In this document: piece by piece, positions 8,177 to 17,102 of the stretch
How the letters are laid out: every line of letters begins with the position of its first letter
Position numbering within the stretch: position 1 is the stretch's first letter
The notes under the pieces: generated by a model
What the model was told of the DNA's origin: nothing
Databases searched by the model: none
The model's input: only the letters and a program-made list of their open reading frames with translations
Source: Alteribacter aurantiacus DSM 18675
Lineage (GTDB): Bacteria; Bacillota; Bacilli; Bacillales; Salisediminibacteriaceae
NCBI RefSeq assembly: GCF_000429705.1
Contig: NZ_KE386941.1
Span: 1,848,781 to 1,912,780, forward strand
Length of the DNA stretch: 64,000 bases
Direction of reading: 5' to 3'
Program-made: the position numbers and the translations under genes

Positions 8177-9019
8177 CTATTTTATTTTGTCTTCAAAAAT
8201 GTCAACATTTAATGTCTTTAACACTTCAATAGCTTTTGTTATTGGTAATTTCAGTAGCCTAAACTCCTCTGATAGTATTTCTTGAATTTCCTCAAGTGAT
8301 GATAGTACTTTAACTTTTGTTTCCCCACTTGAATAACGAATCCCAAACTTGTTATTTACTAAAGAAACGCTTCTTTGTTTTCCAGTCTGATAGAGCTGGC
8401 ACCTTAAAATAGTCATAAACGGGGCTGTAGGTTTATAAGATCTCTCTATTACCTCATCAAAGTCACGAACGTTCGCTTCCATTCGAGAATGAAAGTGCCA
8501 CGTCTTTCCGCTTTGTTTACCATTTATGTAACGAACATATTTATACCTTTTTCTCTGTGGCTCTTCCGGTAATATATATACTTTATCTGTACCAAAAGGA
8601 GAGATGTTTTCAAAATCACTCTCAAAACGTACTGGTTTAAAAAAGGGAGCGGTAGCACCACAATCCACATAGAAACGTTCTTCATCAATGTTCACTATGA
8701 TCCCCATATGTTCTTTTCCAAGCATAACGTGATAACACTCAAAGCCTAACCCCTTTAGTAAAGTCATGAGGTTAGCGTTTAACGTGTAGCAAGTTCCCCC
8801 ATAGTTATGTTCCTTAAAGTTTTGAACAAATAATTCAAGTGAAGGTAATTCAACATTACGATTATGATTACTAAAAGATAGAAGCTTGCTGATATTTTCA
8901 AAAGGAAACGTATTTAAATGAGCATGACAAATTTGTTCTAAATAACGATAAGATGGTTTTTCAGAGCGTAAATTAAGACAGTTCAAATAATTTGTTATAG
9001 AATCACTAATGTTAACCAC
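8177..9019 (-). CDS. Arylamine N-acetyltransferase
   Basis: 280 aa, the usual size for the NAT family. The Cys-His-Asp triad is visible: Cys77 in YGGTCYTLN, His104 in KEHMGIIV and Asp119 in RFYVDCGA. NATs transfer acetyl groups from acetyl-CoA to arylamines or hydrazines, generally in detoxification. The nucleophile motif has Thr where many homologues have Glu (RGGxCxExN), so specificity may differ. The start is a GTG at 9019 with GAAGGGC very close upstream; no better start is in frame. It heads a run of acetyltransferase genes on the same strand. Confidence 0.85.
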   Translation of the reverse strand: MVNISDSITNYLNCLNLRSEKPSYRYLEQICHAHLNTFPFENISKLLSFSNHNRNVELPSLELFVQNFKEHNYGGTCYTLNANLMTLLKGLGFECYHVMLGKEHMGIIVNIDEERFYVDCGATAPFFKPVRFESDFENISPFGTDKVYILPEEPQRKRYKYVRYINGKQSGKTWHFHSRMEANVRDFDEVIERSYKPTAPFMTILRCQLYQTGKQRSVSLVNNKFGIRYSSGETKVKVLSSLEEIQEILSEEFRLLKLPITKAIEVLKTLNVDIFEDKIK

Positions 9020-9067
9020 GCCCTTCTATCTACTAAATTCCTTTTGCACATTCCATTTATCCACTAA

Positions 9068-9586
9068 TTAGCCACAAGCAACAGTCCATTTATAATAAAC
9101 AAACGTCATCTTTTTTCCGTTCATTAAAAACGTTTCATCACTTGTTTCGATATGTTTAAACCCGTTCTTTTCCAAGACTTTTTTTGAACCAATATTGGTC
9201 GTTGTTGTCTTCGCTAAGATCTGATTAACTTCTCGCTTGTTAAGGGTTTCTAGTAGCAGCTCCAATGCCCGATAAGCAATTCCTTTTCCCGTATAGGACT
9301 TTCCAACTCTATAACCGATATGAGCTGAATGATCAGACCTATCAATATCTACTAGGTTCATCCGCCCTAGAATTAAACCATCTTCATTTTTGATTAAATA
9401 ATAATAGGATTGTCCTTTCGATTGTTCATCAAGTAAAGATTCGAGTCTAGTTTTAAAGGTTTCAACGTTGTAGTAGTCCTCTCCACGACTAGGGACCATC
9501 GTTTCAAAGTAATCTCTGTTGTCCCGTTCAAATTGATACAAGTCCTCAGCATCCGCTGCCTGTAATTCTTCCAATTTTATATTCAT
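9068..9586 (-). CDS. GNAT acetyltransferase, RimJ/RimL type
   Basis: 172 aa. The GNAT fold is shown by HIGYRVGKSYTGKGIAYRAL (acetyl-CoA pyrophosphate loop) and KVLEKNGFKHIE near the C terminus, the arrangement of RimJ/L-like N-acetyltransferases that modify amino groups on proteins or small molecules. The acceptor is unknown. The second ATG (9586) is preferred because GAGGG sits 7 nt before it but only 1 nt before the first ATG. It is followed by two further GNAT genes upstream on the same strand. Confidence 0.9.
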   Translation of the reverse strand: MNIKLEELQAADAEDLYQFERDNRDYFETMVPSRGEDYYNVETFKTRLESLLDEQSKGQSYYYLIKNEDGLILGRMNLVDIDRSDHSAHIGYRVGKSYTGKGIAYRALELLLETLNKREVNQILAKTTTTNIGSKKVLEKNGFKHIETSDETFLMNGKKMTFVYYKWTVACG

Positions 9587-9620
9587 AAACATTCCCTCTA
9601 TTTCTTATCTATTGATCCTG

Positions 9621-10148
9621 TTATTCTTCGTTATATTCCTCTTTAAGCATCGCCATCAGGATTTCATCAGAATATGTACCGTTCATATATAAGGATTTCC
9701 GTAACACGCCTTCTTTTTTAAATCCCGCTTTTTCATAGGCTTTAAGGCCTCGACGGTTATGAGAAAAAACTTCTAGCTCCAAGCGATTCAGATTCAGTTC
9801 TTCAAACGTAAATCTTTGTGCCAGCTTTGTTGCTTCAGTCCCATATCCCTTGTTTATCGTATTTTTCTTATGAAGGGATATTCTAAACCCGGCTTTCCTA
9901 TTGTCTTGATCTACATCTACTATACAAAGATCACCGATGACCTCGTGATTATCCAACAAACAGATGGCAAAATCATAGCGTGTAGGATCTTCCCTAAACT
10001 GATTATACTTCTCTTTGATTTCATCCAATGTAAATGTCTTACGAGTTCCGGTCATATATAGAAATTCCTCATCTAGACACGACGCATAGATGTTTTCCAT
10101 GTCTTCTTCTTTAACCGCTCTTAAATAAATTGAATTCCCCTTAATCAT
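9621..10148 (-). CDS. GNAT acetyltransferase, RimJ/RimL type
   Basis: 175 aa. It starts IKGNSIYLRAVKEEDMENIY and has the KGYGTEATKLAQRF coenzyme-A loop and GLKAYEKAGFKKEGVLRKS signature of the RimJ/SpeG-like group. Substrate unknown. The start at 10148 has GAGGGG 10 nt upstream. A longer frame to 10232 overlaps the next gene and is rejected. It lies 34 bp upstream of the neighbouring GNAT gene, so co-transcription is likely. Confidence 0.9.
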   Translation of the reverse strand: MIKGNSIYLRAVKEEDMENIYASCLDEEFLYMTGTRKTFTLDEIKEKYNQFREDPTRYDFAICLLDNHEVIGDLCIVDVDQDNRKAGFRISLHKKNTINKGYGTEATKLAQRFTFEELNLNRLELEVFSHNRRGLKAYEKAGFKKEGVLRKSLYMNGTYSDEILMAMLKEEYNEE

Positions 10149-10198
10149 AACCGCTCTTCCCCTCTTATCCTTTAAATGCAAATTACACAAGAGCTCTC

Positions 10199-10681
10199 TT
10201 AACCAGAGATACCTTTGATCAAACGCTCCCATTTTTCTTCAATAATCTCTTGGTTTGATAAAAAACTAGTCTTCGTTTCACGCAATTCAAACCCCATTTT
10301 TATATAAATCTTCCTTGCTGCTTTTAGCTCACCATTCGTCCAAAGAATGATCCGGTTATATCCCTTTTCTTTGCTAAACGTGATGGCTTTTTCCACAAGC
10401 TTCTGTCCATATCCAGTCCCTTGAGCAACGGGTTCTACGAGGAACAAGCCCAACTGTGCAGTCGTATCATCATGTTTCTTAATACTGATAGAGCCACTTG
10501 GTTTTCCATTTACATCTAAAATAAAGATGTTCTCATGAGGGTCTCCCCTTTCAATAAATCCACCTATACTTTTCAATACGAAATCTCGAAATGATAAATC
10601 ATACTTGAATTCTCTATGATACAACTCGTAGTGTGAGTTTATTATATAGTCTTTATCCTCCGCTCTATATGTACGTATCAC
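10199..10681 (-). CDS. GNAT acetyltransferase
   Basis: 160 aa. The GNAT core is visible as LGLFLVEPVAQGTGYGQKLV (motif A, Q/GxxGxG/A) followed by GYNRIILWTNGELKAARKIY and MGFEL. The family resembles single-domain acetyltransferases often fused to MarR regulators, but no HTH is present. GTG start with GGAAGGTG upstream. It is the first of three tandem GNAT genes on the minus strand. Confidence 0.88.
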   Translation of the reverse strand: MIRTYRAEDKDYIINSHYELYHREFKYDLSFRDFVLKSIGGFIERGDPHENIFILDVNGKPSGSISIKKHDDTTAQLGLFLVEPVAQGTGYGQKLVEKAITFSKEKGYNRIILWTNGELKAARKIYIKMGFELRETKTSFLSNQEIIEEKWERLIKGISG

Positions 10682-10700
10682 TTCATCACCTTCCTACATC

Positions 10701-10809
10701 GGTGCCTGTCACTTCCCGGTATTTATCGAATCGATAGGTCTTTCCACTCTACTTAAGAGAAATGAATTTGCCCTATGGTTTCGACACCGTTCGGGGAGTG
10801 ACAGGCACC
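10701..10809. repeat. Family A inverted-repeat element, copy 4
   Basis: 109 bp from GGTGCCTGTCACTTCCCGG to GGGGAGTGACAGGCACC. Ends are perfect inverted repeats of at least 12 bp. This is the least degenerate copy in the window. Confidence 0.9.
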
Positions 10810-10820
10810 GCAATACAATA

Positions 10821-11630
10821 CTAGTTCGACGCTTCTTTAAGAGATTTGCCTATAGCCTTTTCAGTTTTCAAGAAGGAATGGATCTTCTTATTTACTTCAT
10901 CAGGTTTATCCAGATTCGTTGCATGGTGGGCGCCCTTAATCATAGAAATCTCTGAATTTTTGATGAAGGCGTTTAACGTTTGTTGCTGTCTATGAATAAG
11001 CGTATCAAATTCGCCGTAAAGGATAAGAGTAGGACACTCAATGTGATGCAATTGATCTCCGCTTTCCATTCTAGTTACAGCACCCCAAATGCGAACCCAA
11101 TTTCCGTAGGCCATCCTTGAAACGGTCTCCTTGATATATTTTTTATTTTCAGGATTGTATTTCGATAATGCTCTCGCTTGTAGATTTCCTAATAGGTTCA
11201 TAGAAAAGAGACGGTTCATCACTCGATTCACAGGAACCATCATTTTTTCATACCAGTTATATTTGTTTGTAAACGGTGTCCCTAGCAAAATGAGGGAGGA
11301 GACTCTTTTTGGATAACGAACCGCAGTCTGTAGAGAAATATGCCCCCCCATAGAAAGGCCGCATAAAGACGCTTTTTCCAAACCTAAATGATCCATCAAG
11401 CCAATCACGTCATCACTAAAATCCGTTCCGTTCACAGGTCCATATGGAAGAGACGATTGGCCATGCCCTCTCACATCCCAAAGGATGACCCGGTAGTATT
11501 GTGAAAAATATTCCAATTGCTTTTCCCACTGTTTGTGGTCCCAAGAAGCTCCGTGGGTGAAGATCAATGGATCACCTTTTCCTCTTTCCTTATAGTAAAT
11601 AAGTGTACCGTTCAAGTTCACCGTATGCAT
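10821..11630 (-). CDS. Alpha/beta-hydrolase
   Basis: 269 aa. Alpha/beta-hydrolase fold with the HG oxyanion motif (IFTHGAS), the nucleophile elbow GLSMGG with Ser93, acid in ILYGEFDTLI and His in KGAHHATNLDKP. Similar proteins hydrolyse esters, lactones or related bonds; no substrate can be assigned. The ATG at 11630 is chosen because AAGGTGG lies 5 nt upstream. A GTG three codons earlier overlaps that site. Family A copy 4 follows 11 bp after the stop codon. Confidence 0.9.
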   Translation of the reverse strand: MHTVNLNGTLIYYKERGKGDPLIFTHGASWDHKQWEKQLEYFSQYYRVILWDVRGHGQSSLPYGPVNGTDFSDDVIGLMDHLGLEKASLCGLSMGGHISLQTAVRYPKRVSSLILLGTPFTNKYNWYEKMMVPVNRVMNRLFSMNLLGNLQARALSKYNPENKKYIKETVSRMAYGNWVRIWGAVTRMESGDQLHHIECPTLILYGEFDTLIHRQQQTLNAFIKNSEISMIKGAHHATNLDKPDEVNKKIHSFLKTEKAIGKSLKEASN

Positions 11631-11787
11631 GATAGCCACCTTCTTATTTCAATACTCTCCATATTTTTACGTATAATGATTGAAATAAGTTTCATGTTTA
11701 GAACTCAATATTCAGTCTTAGCTTTATTATCACAACCCACAGCGTAAGGAAATGCCTACTAATATACTTGTTTTAGCTATAACTGCT

Positions 11788-12258
11788 TCACTGAGCAGTA
11801 TCCCAATACTTCCTCATCACATCACGGGTCCAATCAGGCTGCTTTAGGCTACTTTTCGGCAAAAATTCTTCCATCACTGGTTTAATGTCAAGAATCGGTG
11901 TACCATCAATACAATCCAACCCCTTCACGATCATTGATCTTCCTTCAACCTCAAGAAGTTCAACAGTAGTTAGTCCAATCCGGTTTGGACGGTTTTTACC
12001 TCTTTGTGCGAAGATGCCAGTAAGAGGATAGTCTTTATTGTTTCTAGGATGCCGCGCACCTTGTATGATTTTATCTTCTTTGACTTTATGAAAATAGAAG
12101 ACCACCTCTAAATGAGAAAATGAATCAATAGATGCTATTGCGGAATCTGGGAGTTCTTCAGCTAATGTAATTGTCGTGACAATGGCACCCCATTGATCAT
12201 CCTCTACCTCTTTGCGCTGATTTGATGCATATGCGATTGGTTTCATTGTTATCTCCAT
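11788..12258 (-). CDS. TsaA/TrmO-like (UPF0066) tRNA methyltransferase family protein
   Basis: 156 aa beta-barrel TsaA-like domain. Landmarks are VVFYFHKV, ARHPRNNKDYPLTGIFAQRG and RPNRIGLT, the SAM-binding signature of the family whose Escherichia coli member TrmO methylates N6 of t6A37 in tRNA-Thr. This protein is the short form and lacks the C-terminal extension of TrmO, so tRNA activity is inferred. Two starts are possible: the ATG at 12258 (AGGTGA upstream) or the ATG four codons on (GGAG upstream). Confidence 0.82.
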   Translation of the reverse strand: MEITMKPIAYASNQRKEVEDDQWGAIVTTITLAEELPDSAIASIDSFSHLEVVFYFHKVKEDKIIQGARHPRNNKDYPLTGIFAQRGKNRPNRIGLTTVELLEVEGRSMIVKGLDCIDGTPILDIKPVMEEFLPKSSLKQPDWTRDVMRKYWDTAQ

Positions 12259-12452
12259 AAAACTTCACCTTTCATGAAATAAGGATTGACTGCGAGAGTC
12301 TCAAACTTTTCACAGTAAAAATGAGTCATGGTAATAGAAAAAAAGCTCTCTACTAAGGAAGAGCTAAAAAGGAGGTGGTGTAAGAAAAATCATTGTTTGC
12401 AAGCACACATTCTCTTATCCCATGGTTTATCAATTAATTTATACAAACCCCT

Positions 12453-12884
12453 CTAATCAAAATCTCCATTTAAAAACGTCATATGCTCTTTCTCTTGCCG
12501 ATAGTATTTCAATCGATCTTGTAACGATCCTGTATGAAATTCAAACTTATGACCATCCAAGTCAGTAAAATATATGGACAACTTGTCCCTTTCGTGCCTC
12601 TTACGGCCCTCTTGTATATTTACATTTAAGCGCTTTAATTTTTGATACATATCTTCAAAGTCTTTTTCTTCAATAGAAAAAGCAACATGGGTGTATGACT
12701 CTTTTATTTCTTGACGGGGAATGTCTTTTTCTTCATTGAGGGCAAGCCATATGCCATTTAAATCAAAGTAGGCCGTTCTTTTCCCTTTCACTAACAATGT
12801 TGCATCAAAGACCTCGTGATAAAATGTGATCGCTTCTTCTAAATTTGAAACTGAAAACAACAAATGATTCAAGCCTTTTATCAT
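12453..12884 (-). CDS. fosB: Metallothiol transferase FosB (fosfomycin resistance)
   Basis: 143 aa VOC-superfamily enzyme. Metal ligands fall at the positions expected for Bacillus FosB: His7 (GLNHLLFSVS), His66 (SYTHVAFS) and Glu115 (HKFEFHTGSL). FosB uses bacillithiol or cysteine and a divalent metal to open the epoxide of fosfomycin in the cytosol. The start at 12884 gives exactly this numbering; an 11-residue upstream extension overlaps the adjacent GNAT gene and is rejected. TAG stop. A GNAT gene lies immediately upstream on the same strand. Confidence 0.95.
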   Translation of the reverse strand: MIKGLNHLLFSVSNLEEAITFYHEVFDATLLVKGKRTAYFDLNGIWLALNEEKDIPRQEIKESYTHVAFSIEEKDFEDMYQKLKRLNVNIQEGRKRHERDKLSIYFTDLDGHKFEFHTGSLQDRLKYYRQEKEHMTFLNGDFD

Positions 12885-12903
12885 CACTTCTTCCCCCCTT
12901 AAT

Positions 12904-13440
12904 CTAGAACGGTACATCGTTTAGCTTGATTGGCGTTTTCTCTCCCCGCTCCCAATCTCTTCGAGTGATTCCATAAACCAACGAGTCGCCGATGGTACCA
13001 TCCTCATTTTCCCAAGAGTCTCTTAAATACCCTTCCTTTTGGAAGTTACATTTAGAAAAAACTTTTCTCATACCGTAATTATCGTGTCTCGTATAGGTTT
13101 CTATGCGAATTCTCTTCTCTGACCCTTTAAATACATAGTCTACGATCCAGCTTACACACTTTTTACCTATTCCTTTTCCTCGCACAGACTCACATAACCT
13201 TATGTCATAAAGCATTGGAATCGTATCAGAAATGTCTCCAATTATAATAATTCCAACTTTCTCTCCCTGCAAAAGTACCCAAAATGTTTCCCTGTCATCT
13301 TCATACCATTTCCCATGAAACCGTTTATGAATGTCTAATTTCGATGGCCGTGGATCTCCGTGAAAAGGCCAAGTGTTACTCGTATGTAATTCCACAAGGT
13401 CGTTTAAATCATCATCAAGTTTTCTAAACTCTATTTGCAC
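12904..13440 (-). CDS. GNAT acetyltransferase
   Basis: 178 aa. It shows the GNAT acetyl-CoA loop SVRGKGIGKKCVSWIVDYVF and the C-terminal NYGMRKVFSKCNFQKEGYLR signature, like the RimJ/L subgroup. GTG start with GAGGAG 8 nt upstream. It ends 19 bp before fosB, so the two may be co-transcribed; whether it acts on an antibiotic is unknown. Confidence 0.88.
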   Translation of the reverse strand: MQIEFRKLDDDLNDLVELHTSNTWPFHGDPRPSKLDIHKRFHGKWYEDDRETFWVLLQGEKVGIIIIGDISDTIPMLYDIRLCESVRGKGIGKKCVSWIVDYVFKGSEKRIRIETYTRHDNYGMRKVFSKCNFQKEGYLRDSWENEDGTIGDSLVYGITRRDWERGEKTPIKLNDVPF

Positions 13441-13455
13441 CGTACATACTCCTCA

Positions 13456-14069
13456 TTACCTGTTTACTATTTGATTCAGTTCATTGTGAGCAGCTGCTAA
13501 CCATGGGTGGACTACCTTTAGTGATTCTTTTCTTTTCCATAAATAATCAATATAACAAAAAGCGGCGTGAGACAATGAGACATCTAGCTGTCTCGTAATG
13601 TCGTTTAGATATGGCGGAACACCTGGTTGATCCCACTCGATTTTATCCGCCACAAACAAAACAAGATCGAGTGTGCTTGGCTTTTTCCTGAGTGTTGTGT
13701 GACATTCAACCGCCTGCAAGATGGCCTCGTTTTCGATAGTAACAGCTCTCTAGCCATTACCTTTGAGAGTTTTTGATGTGCAATTAAGGGAAAAATCTTT
13801 TCTTCCTCTACCACCTCTAACCCCAGTTCTTCAGCCAAAACCGCTCGCTTTTGGTTGGGTATGATTACACTCACATCGTGCAAAAGACCTGACTTAAACT
13901 CCAAGTCAGGATCTACGTTGTACTCTATGGCAATCTCTTTCGCTTTTTGCGCAACATTTATCGAGTGTTCCAATGTTAGTGGAAAACCATGGTCGTAAAA
14001 AAACGTTTCTACATCTTTTTGTAATGATCCCGTTATTTTCATATCTTTAACAAACGTGTTTAATGGCAT
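13456..14069 (-). pseudogene. HD-domain phosphohydrolase, frameshifted
   Basis: An N-terminal frame from an ATG at 14069 (AGAGGTG 8 nt upstream) encodes an HD-domain protein: LEHSINVAQKAKEIA supplies the first His and SGLLHDVS the HD pair. Near 13745 it changes into Arg/Ser-rich nonsense. The neighbouring frame then carries the expected continuation TIENEAILQAVECHTTLRKK and VLFVADKIEWDQPG, a YqeK-like HD ending. A single-base indel between about 13735 and 13755 separates them. Undamaged, it would be a protein of about 204 aa hydrolysing a nucleotide substrate. It overlaps the end of the inositol-phosphatase gene by 23 bp. Confidence 0.8.
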
Positions 14070-14937
14070 ATTGCTCACCTCTTTCCCCGACGAAACGCGC
14101 CGTTATCTTTTCTAAAGTCACATTGCCAATGGTAGGTTGTCGCCTTAATCCACTCTCTACTAAGCCTAAAAAGTAGTCTTTATGATCTGGATGACATGCA
14201 ATCAAATAGGGTTCTTCACTCATACCCGAAAAATCATTCCCTTGAAAATCAATAACAATGCCTCCCGCTTCTTTAACCATTAAGATTCCAGAATACAGAT
14301 CTTCACCCTCGGAGTTATACAGGATAATGCCATCTAGCTGACCTTTTGCCAACATACACCACTGTAAGGTGGGTGCCCATAGTCTTATCATCCTTTTACA
14401 ATGTAGGTCGATGTGTTGTCTTAACCTTACTGCTCGCTCTTCATGCTGTACCTTGTGGCCTTGAATCCAAGCCACATTGAACTTTTTAGTGTTCTCTCGC
14501 TTTTTTATGGTTAGTCTAGCCTCATTACAAAAAGCACCTTCGTTTAAAGTTGAGGTATACAGCCGATCGACAATCGGCTCGTAAATAACCCCGAGCACTG
14601 GTTTATTTTGGTACAAAAGCGTAATAGAAGATGAAAAAACCGGGAGACCAATCGCAAAATTATTCGTCCCATCCAATGGATCTACCTGCCATAACCAATC
14701 ACTTTTTCGCCCATTATACCCGGCTTCTTCACTATGAATGCTGTGATCCGGAAACACTCGGTTTAATTCCTTTAGTATGATTTCTTCCGCTAGGTAATCC
14801 ACTTCCGTCACAACGTCTCCACTATCATCTTTTTCTTCTAACGTTAATAAACTGTCAAAACGTTCTTTTGCTATATTGCCTGCTTCAATGATCACGTTGC
14901 TAGCAAGTGACTTTGCTTGTTTTATAATCTCTTCCAT
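14047..14937 (-). CDS. Inositol monophosphatase family protein
   Basis: 296 aa, full length. Metal-binding motifs of the family are present: HSEEAGY (Glu70/71), WQVDPLDGTNNF (Asp86, Asp89), and a C-terminal LYNSEGEDLYSGILMVKEAG where the usual WD is replaced by ED. Members hydrolyse sugar or inositol phosphates, histidinol phosphate or PAP; the substrate here is not determinable. ATG with GGAGGC upstream. It is the first gene of an overlapping pair with the broken HD-domain gene. Confidence 0.9.
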   Translation of the reverse strand: MEEIIKQAKSLASNVIIEAGNIAKERFDSLLTLEEKDDSGDVVTEVDYLAEEIILKELNRVFPDHSIHSEEAGYNGRKSDWLWQVDPLDGTNNFAIGLPVFSSSITLLYQNKPVLGVIYEPIVDRLYTSTLNEGAFCNEARLTIKKRENTKKFNVAWIQGHKVQHEERAVRLRQHIDLHCKRMIRLWAPTLQWCMLAKGQLDGIILYNSEGEDLYSGILMVKEAGGIVIDFQGNDFSGMSEEPYLIACHPDHKDYFLGLVESGLRRQPTIGNVTLEKITARFVGERGEQYAIKHVC

Positions 14938-15293
14938 ATGAGCCTCCGCTTCTATGTGTCACGACCTTTTCAGTTTATCAAATATTTATACTATTTTGTT
15001 AAATGAAGGAATTAAAACCTTACCTCATAATAAGGGGACAAAAATAGCCACTCCCATTGGGAAGTGGCTATTCACAAGAAGATTTTCATCCCACTGATCT
15101 ATCTGAACAAGCTTGAGACCAATTTATACATTTTAAGACTTTAATCTCCTATAGGAAAAATGCAACATTTTATGCACACAAATAGGTGGTAAACCATATA
15201 AGATAATGAACATTGCGACAAGGCGCGCCTCCAGGCAGCAGACCCCAAAGGTTGGGGTCTGCTGATTTGTGAGTTGTAATGGAAATTGAATTC
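14938..15293. other. Intergenic region with two hairpins, no gene
   Basis: 356 bp without a credible coding frame. It contains a terminator-like hairpin at 15044-15072 and a second perfect inverted repeat at about 15234-15262 (CAGCAGACCCCAAAGG... with matching CTGCTG arm) lacking a T-run. The promoter of the IMPase gene should lie in the left part. Nothing else recognised. Confidence 0.6.
15044..15072 (-). terminator. Rho-independent terminator
   Basis: Stem ATAGCCACTCCC / GGGAAGTGGCTAT with a 3-nt loop, one mismatch. On the minus strand it is followed by TTTTTGTCC, suitable for ending transcripts from the small gene at 15294-15542. Confidence 0.75.
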
Positions 15294-15542
15294 TCACGTC
15301 TTCTTTGAACTACTATTACCTTCATTACCCCTTTTAAAATTTCCTGTTACCTTTGCCATTATTAATTGTCTTTCCTTTTCGTTTTCAGCAGCGTTCATTT
15401 TTCTTATAAATTTGTCTGCATCTTTTCCTTTTAAAATCTTCACTTGTTTACCTTCATAATCCAGAAATACTGTATTGTCTTTAGTGACTCGAAAATGAAA
15501 AGGATCTTCGCTTAAACGATTTCGTTTATCTATACCGCCCAC
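15294..15542 (-). CDS. Conserved small basic protein of unknown function
   Basis: 82 aa, soluble and basic. The order KRNRLSEDPFHF, VFLDYEGKQVKILKGKDADK and LIMAKVTGNFKRGNE resembles a conserved hypothetical family I associate with Bacillaceae; no function is known to me. The start is a GTG at 15542 with seven G residues 6 nt upstream. Confidence 0.75.
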   Translation of the reverse strand: MGGIDKRNRLSEDPFHFRVTKDNTVFLDYEGKQVKILKGKDADKFIRKMNAAENEKERQLIMAKVTGNFKRGNEGNSSSKKT

Positions 15543-15627
15543 TGAATTCCCCCCCTATGACTTTCTTGAATTTCACTTCAAGGTTGGGTAAAAATGATTC
15601 GCCTTTTGAATGACACTCACCTTTAGT

Positions 15628-16428
15628 TCAATTACAAACGATTACTTCTTGTGCAAAGTTCGCACAAGCCCACTCCCCTTCTCTTTTCATTAACTCATAG
15701 GTAGAATCCCGGTCCGTTGGTGGTTCTTCTATCCATTTTAGTAGGATAAGAATAATAGATTTCTTATCTGGAAAGTGGTGGATAACAACTTCAGCTTGTT
15801 CGCGAAGACGTGTCGACCAAATCTGACCACGAACCATCACCATGGAATAAAATGTTCGAATAAGTTTACGAGCGAAGCCTTGTGAAATGATTTGCACCTC
15901 TTCATCTGAAGCTAATATAAATTTATTTAATGTCCGCGTTAGACTCTCACAAATATCTCCATTAAATGCAATAGGGATCTCTGGTGTAAGTTTGTAGGGA
16001 CCAAACTGTTTACCTAAATCCTCTCCATATACACAAACACAGAGTTCCTTAATAAAGGCATTTTCGTAGTAATTAAAGGGATCAAGAGTATATTCGACGT
16101 TTGCTACAGCCATACCAACTTCTCGAACATTAGATCGATATTTATGTGATAGTTCCTCACCTAGGCTCTTTAGAGCAGCAGTCTCTTTGGTACTCAGTTG
16201 GCATTTGAACATAGCGATAAGATCTAAATCCGATCTTACAGCGATGGCTTCACCTCTGGCTACGCTGCCGTACACATAAACGCTGTGCAATTTCTCAGGA
16301 AACGCCTTTCTAAGACAGTCTATCGATTCTCGAATACAAGGCAGATAGACATGATCAATTTTATCCTTACTTACATCGCTAACGATAAACCCATTAAGAT
16401 CTAGCCCATATCCTGCTTTTAAAATCAC
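15628..16428 (-). CDS. Nucleotidyltransferase-domain protein
   Basis: 266 aa. The pol-beta-type active site is clear: VYVYGSVARGEA followed by RSDLDLIA supplies GSxxRG and the two catalytic Asp residues at about 76 and 78. A helical C-terminal region follows. This layout occurs in antibiotic nucleotidyltransferases (ANT family) and in uncharacterised homologues. No acceptor can be named. GTG start with a GGGTGATG upstream. Confidence 0.85.
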   Translation of the reverse strand: MILKAGYGLDLNGFIVSDVSKDKIDHVYLPCIRESIDCLRKAFPEKLHSVYVYGSVARGEAIAVRSDLDLIAMFKCQLSTKETAALKSLGEELSHKYRSNVREVGMAVANVEYTLDPFNYYENAFIKELCVCVYGEDLGKQFGPYKLTPEIPIAFNGDICESLTRTLNKFILASDEEVQIISQGFARKLIRTFYSMVMVRGQIWSTRLREQAEVVIHHFPDKKSIILILLKWIEEPPTDRDSTYELMKREGEWACANFAQEVIVCN

Positions 16429-16536
16429 CGCTCATCACCCGCTTCCCTCTACCAAAACATTTCATTTGAATTGTCCCCAAGTTTATGTCGCCCAAGGTAA
16501 CACGTTAATCATTCTCCCTATTGATAGCTTTCTCTA

Positions 16537-16692
16537 TTATTCTTTAGGCGTAACTTGAATGGCAATATACGTTAAAACAACTAATATTCCACCCAATAAA
16601 CCTGCAGTCATACCAATTGGATCTATAAAAGCTACAGCATATCCACCTAAAATGCCAAGAATAATCAATACGAATAAAAAAGAAAATAGCAT
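16537..16692 (-). CDS. 51-aa membrane miniprotein
   Basis: A short frame starting MLFSFLFVLIILGILGGYAV and ending VTPKE, with AAAGGAG 9 nt before the ATG. Two hydrophobic helices are separated by a Gly-rich turn (GMTAGLLGG). No family recognised. The well-placed ribosome-binding site and membrane-like composition support it as real. Confidence 0.65.
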   Translation of the reverse strand: MLFSFLFVLIILGILGGYAVAFIDPIGMTAGLLGGILVVLTYIAIQVTPKE

Positions 16693-16764
16693 GGGTTTCA
16701 CTCCTTTATTCAACTTGAACGATAATCCACATTCATTAAACGAAACAGAGGCACCGTCTCTTCA

Positions 16765-17046
16765 TTAGCCCAAAGCTAAATTTAATATTAAGGGCGATAA
16801 CACAAGAAGAATGGCTGTTATGACAAGCCTCGTGCTTACACTCCCGGGTAGCTTTTCTCTTCCTTTCCCCTTGTACCAGCCACTAAATTGCAATCGATTA
16901 CGATATAAAATAAAGACAATTATAAAAACACCAAGGGTCACTCCCCATCCAAAGTGATCCGTATCAATTCCGATACTTGAATAAATAGCAATAGGAACGG
17001 CCCCTAATAGAATTGTCAAAAACGTAAAAATAATAATCACTCTCAC
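16765..17046 (-). CDS. Small membrane protein
   Basis: About 93 aa with three hydrophobic segments (VIIIFTFLTILLGAVPIAIY, WGVTLGVFIIVFILY and LVITAILLVLSPLILNLALG) and a basic loop after the second. Unknown function. The start is placed at the GTG at 17046, with GGAG 5 nt upstream. A longer frame reaches 17079 but its GTG has no spaced ribosome-binding site. Family A copy 5 lies just upstream. Confidence 0.7.
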   Translation of the reverse strand: MRVIIIFTFLTILLGAVPIAIYSSIGIDTDHFGWGVTLGVFIIVFILYRNRLQFSGWYKGKGREKLPGSVSTRLVITAILLVLSPLILNLALG

Positions 17047-17102
17047 TAACTCTCCAACACCACTCGCACAAAGGCTCACTCCAGTTTCATTTTCTTCAAA
17101 TC

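Noticed and set aside
12341..12380. Hairpin AGCTCT...AGAGCT with an AGGAGG downstream
   Set aside because: Short stem, no T-run, and the following frame is only about 14 codons long.
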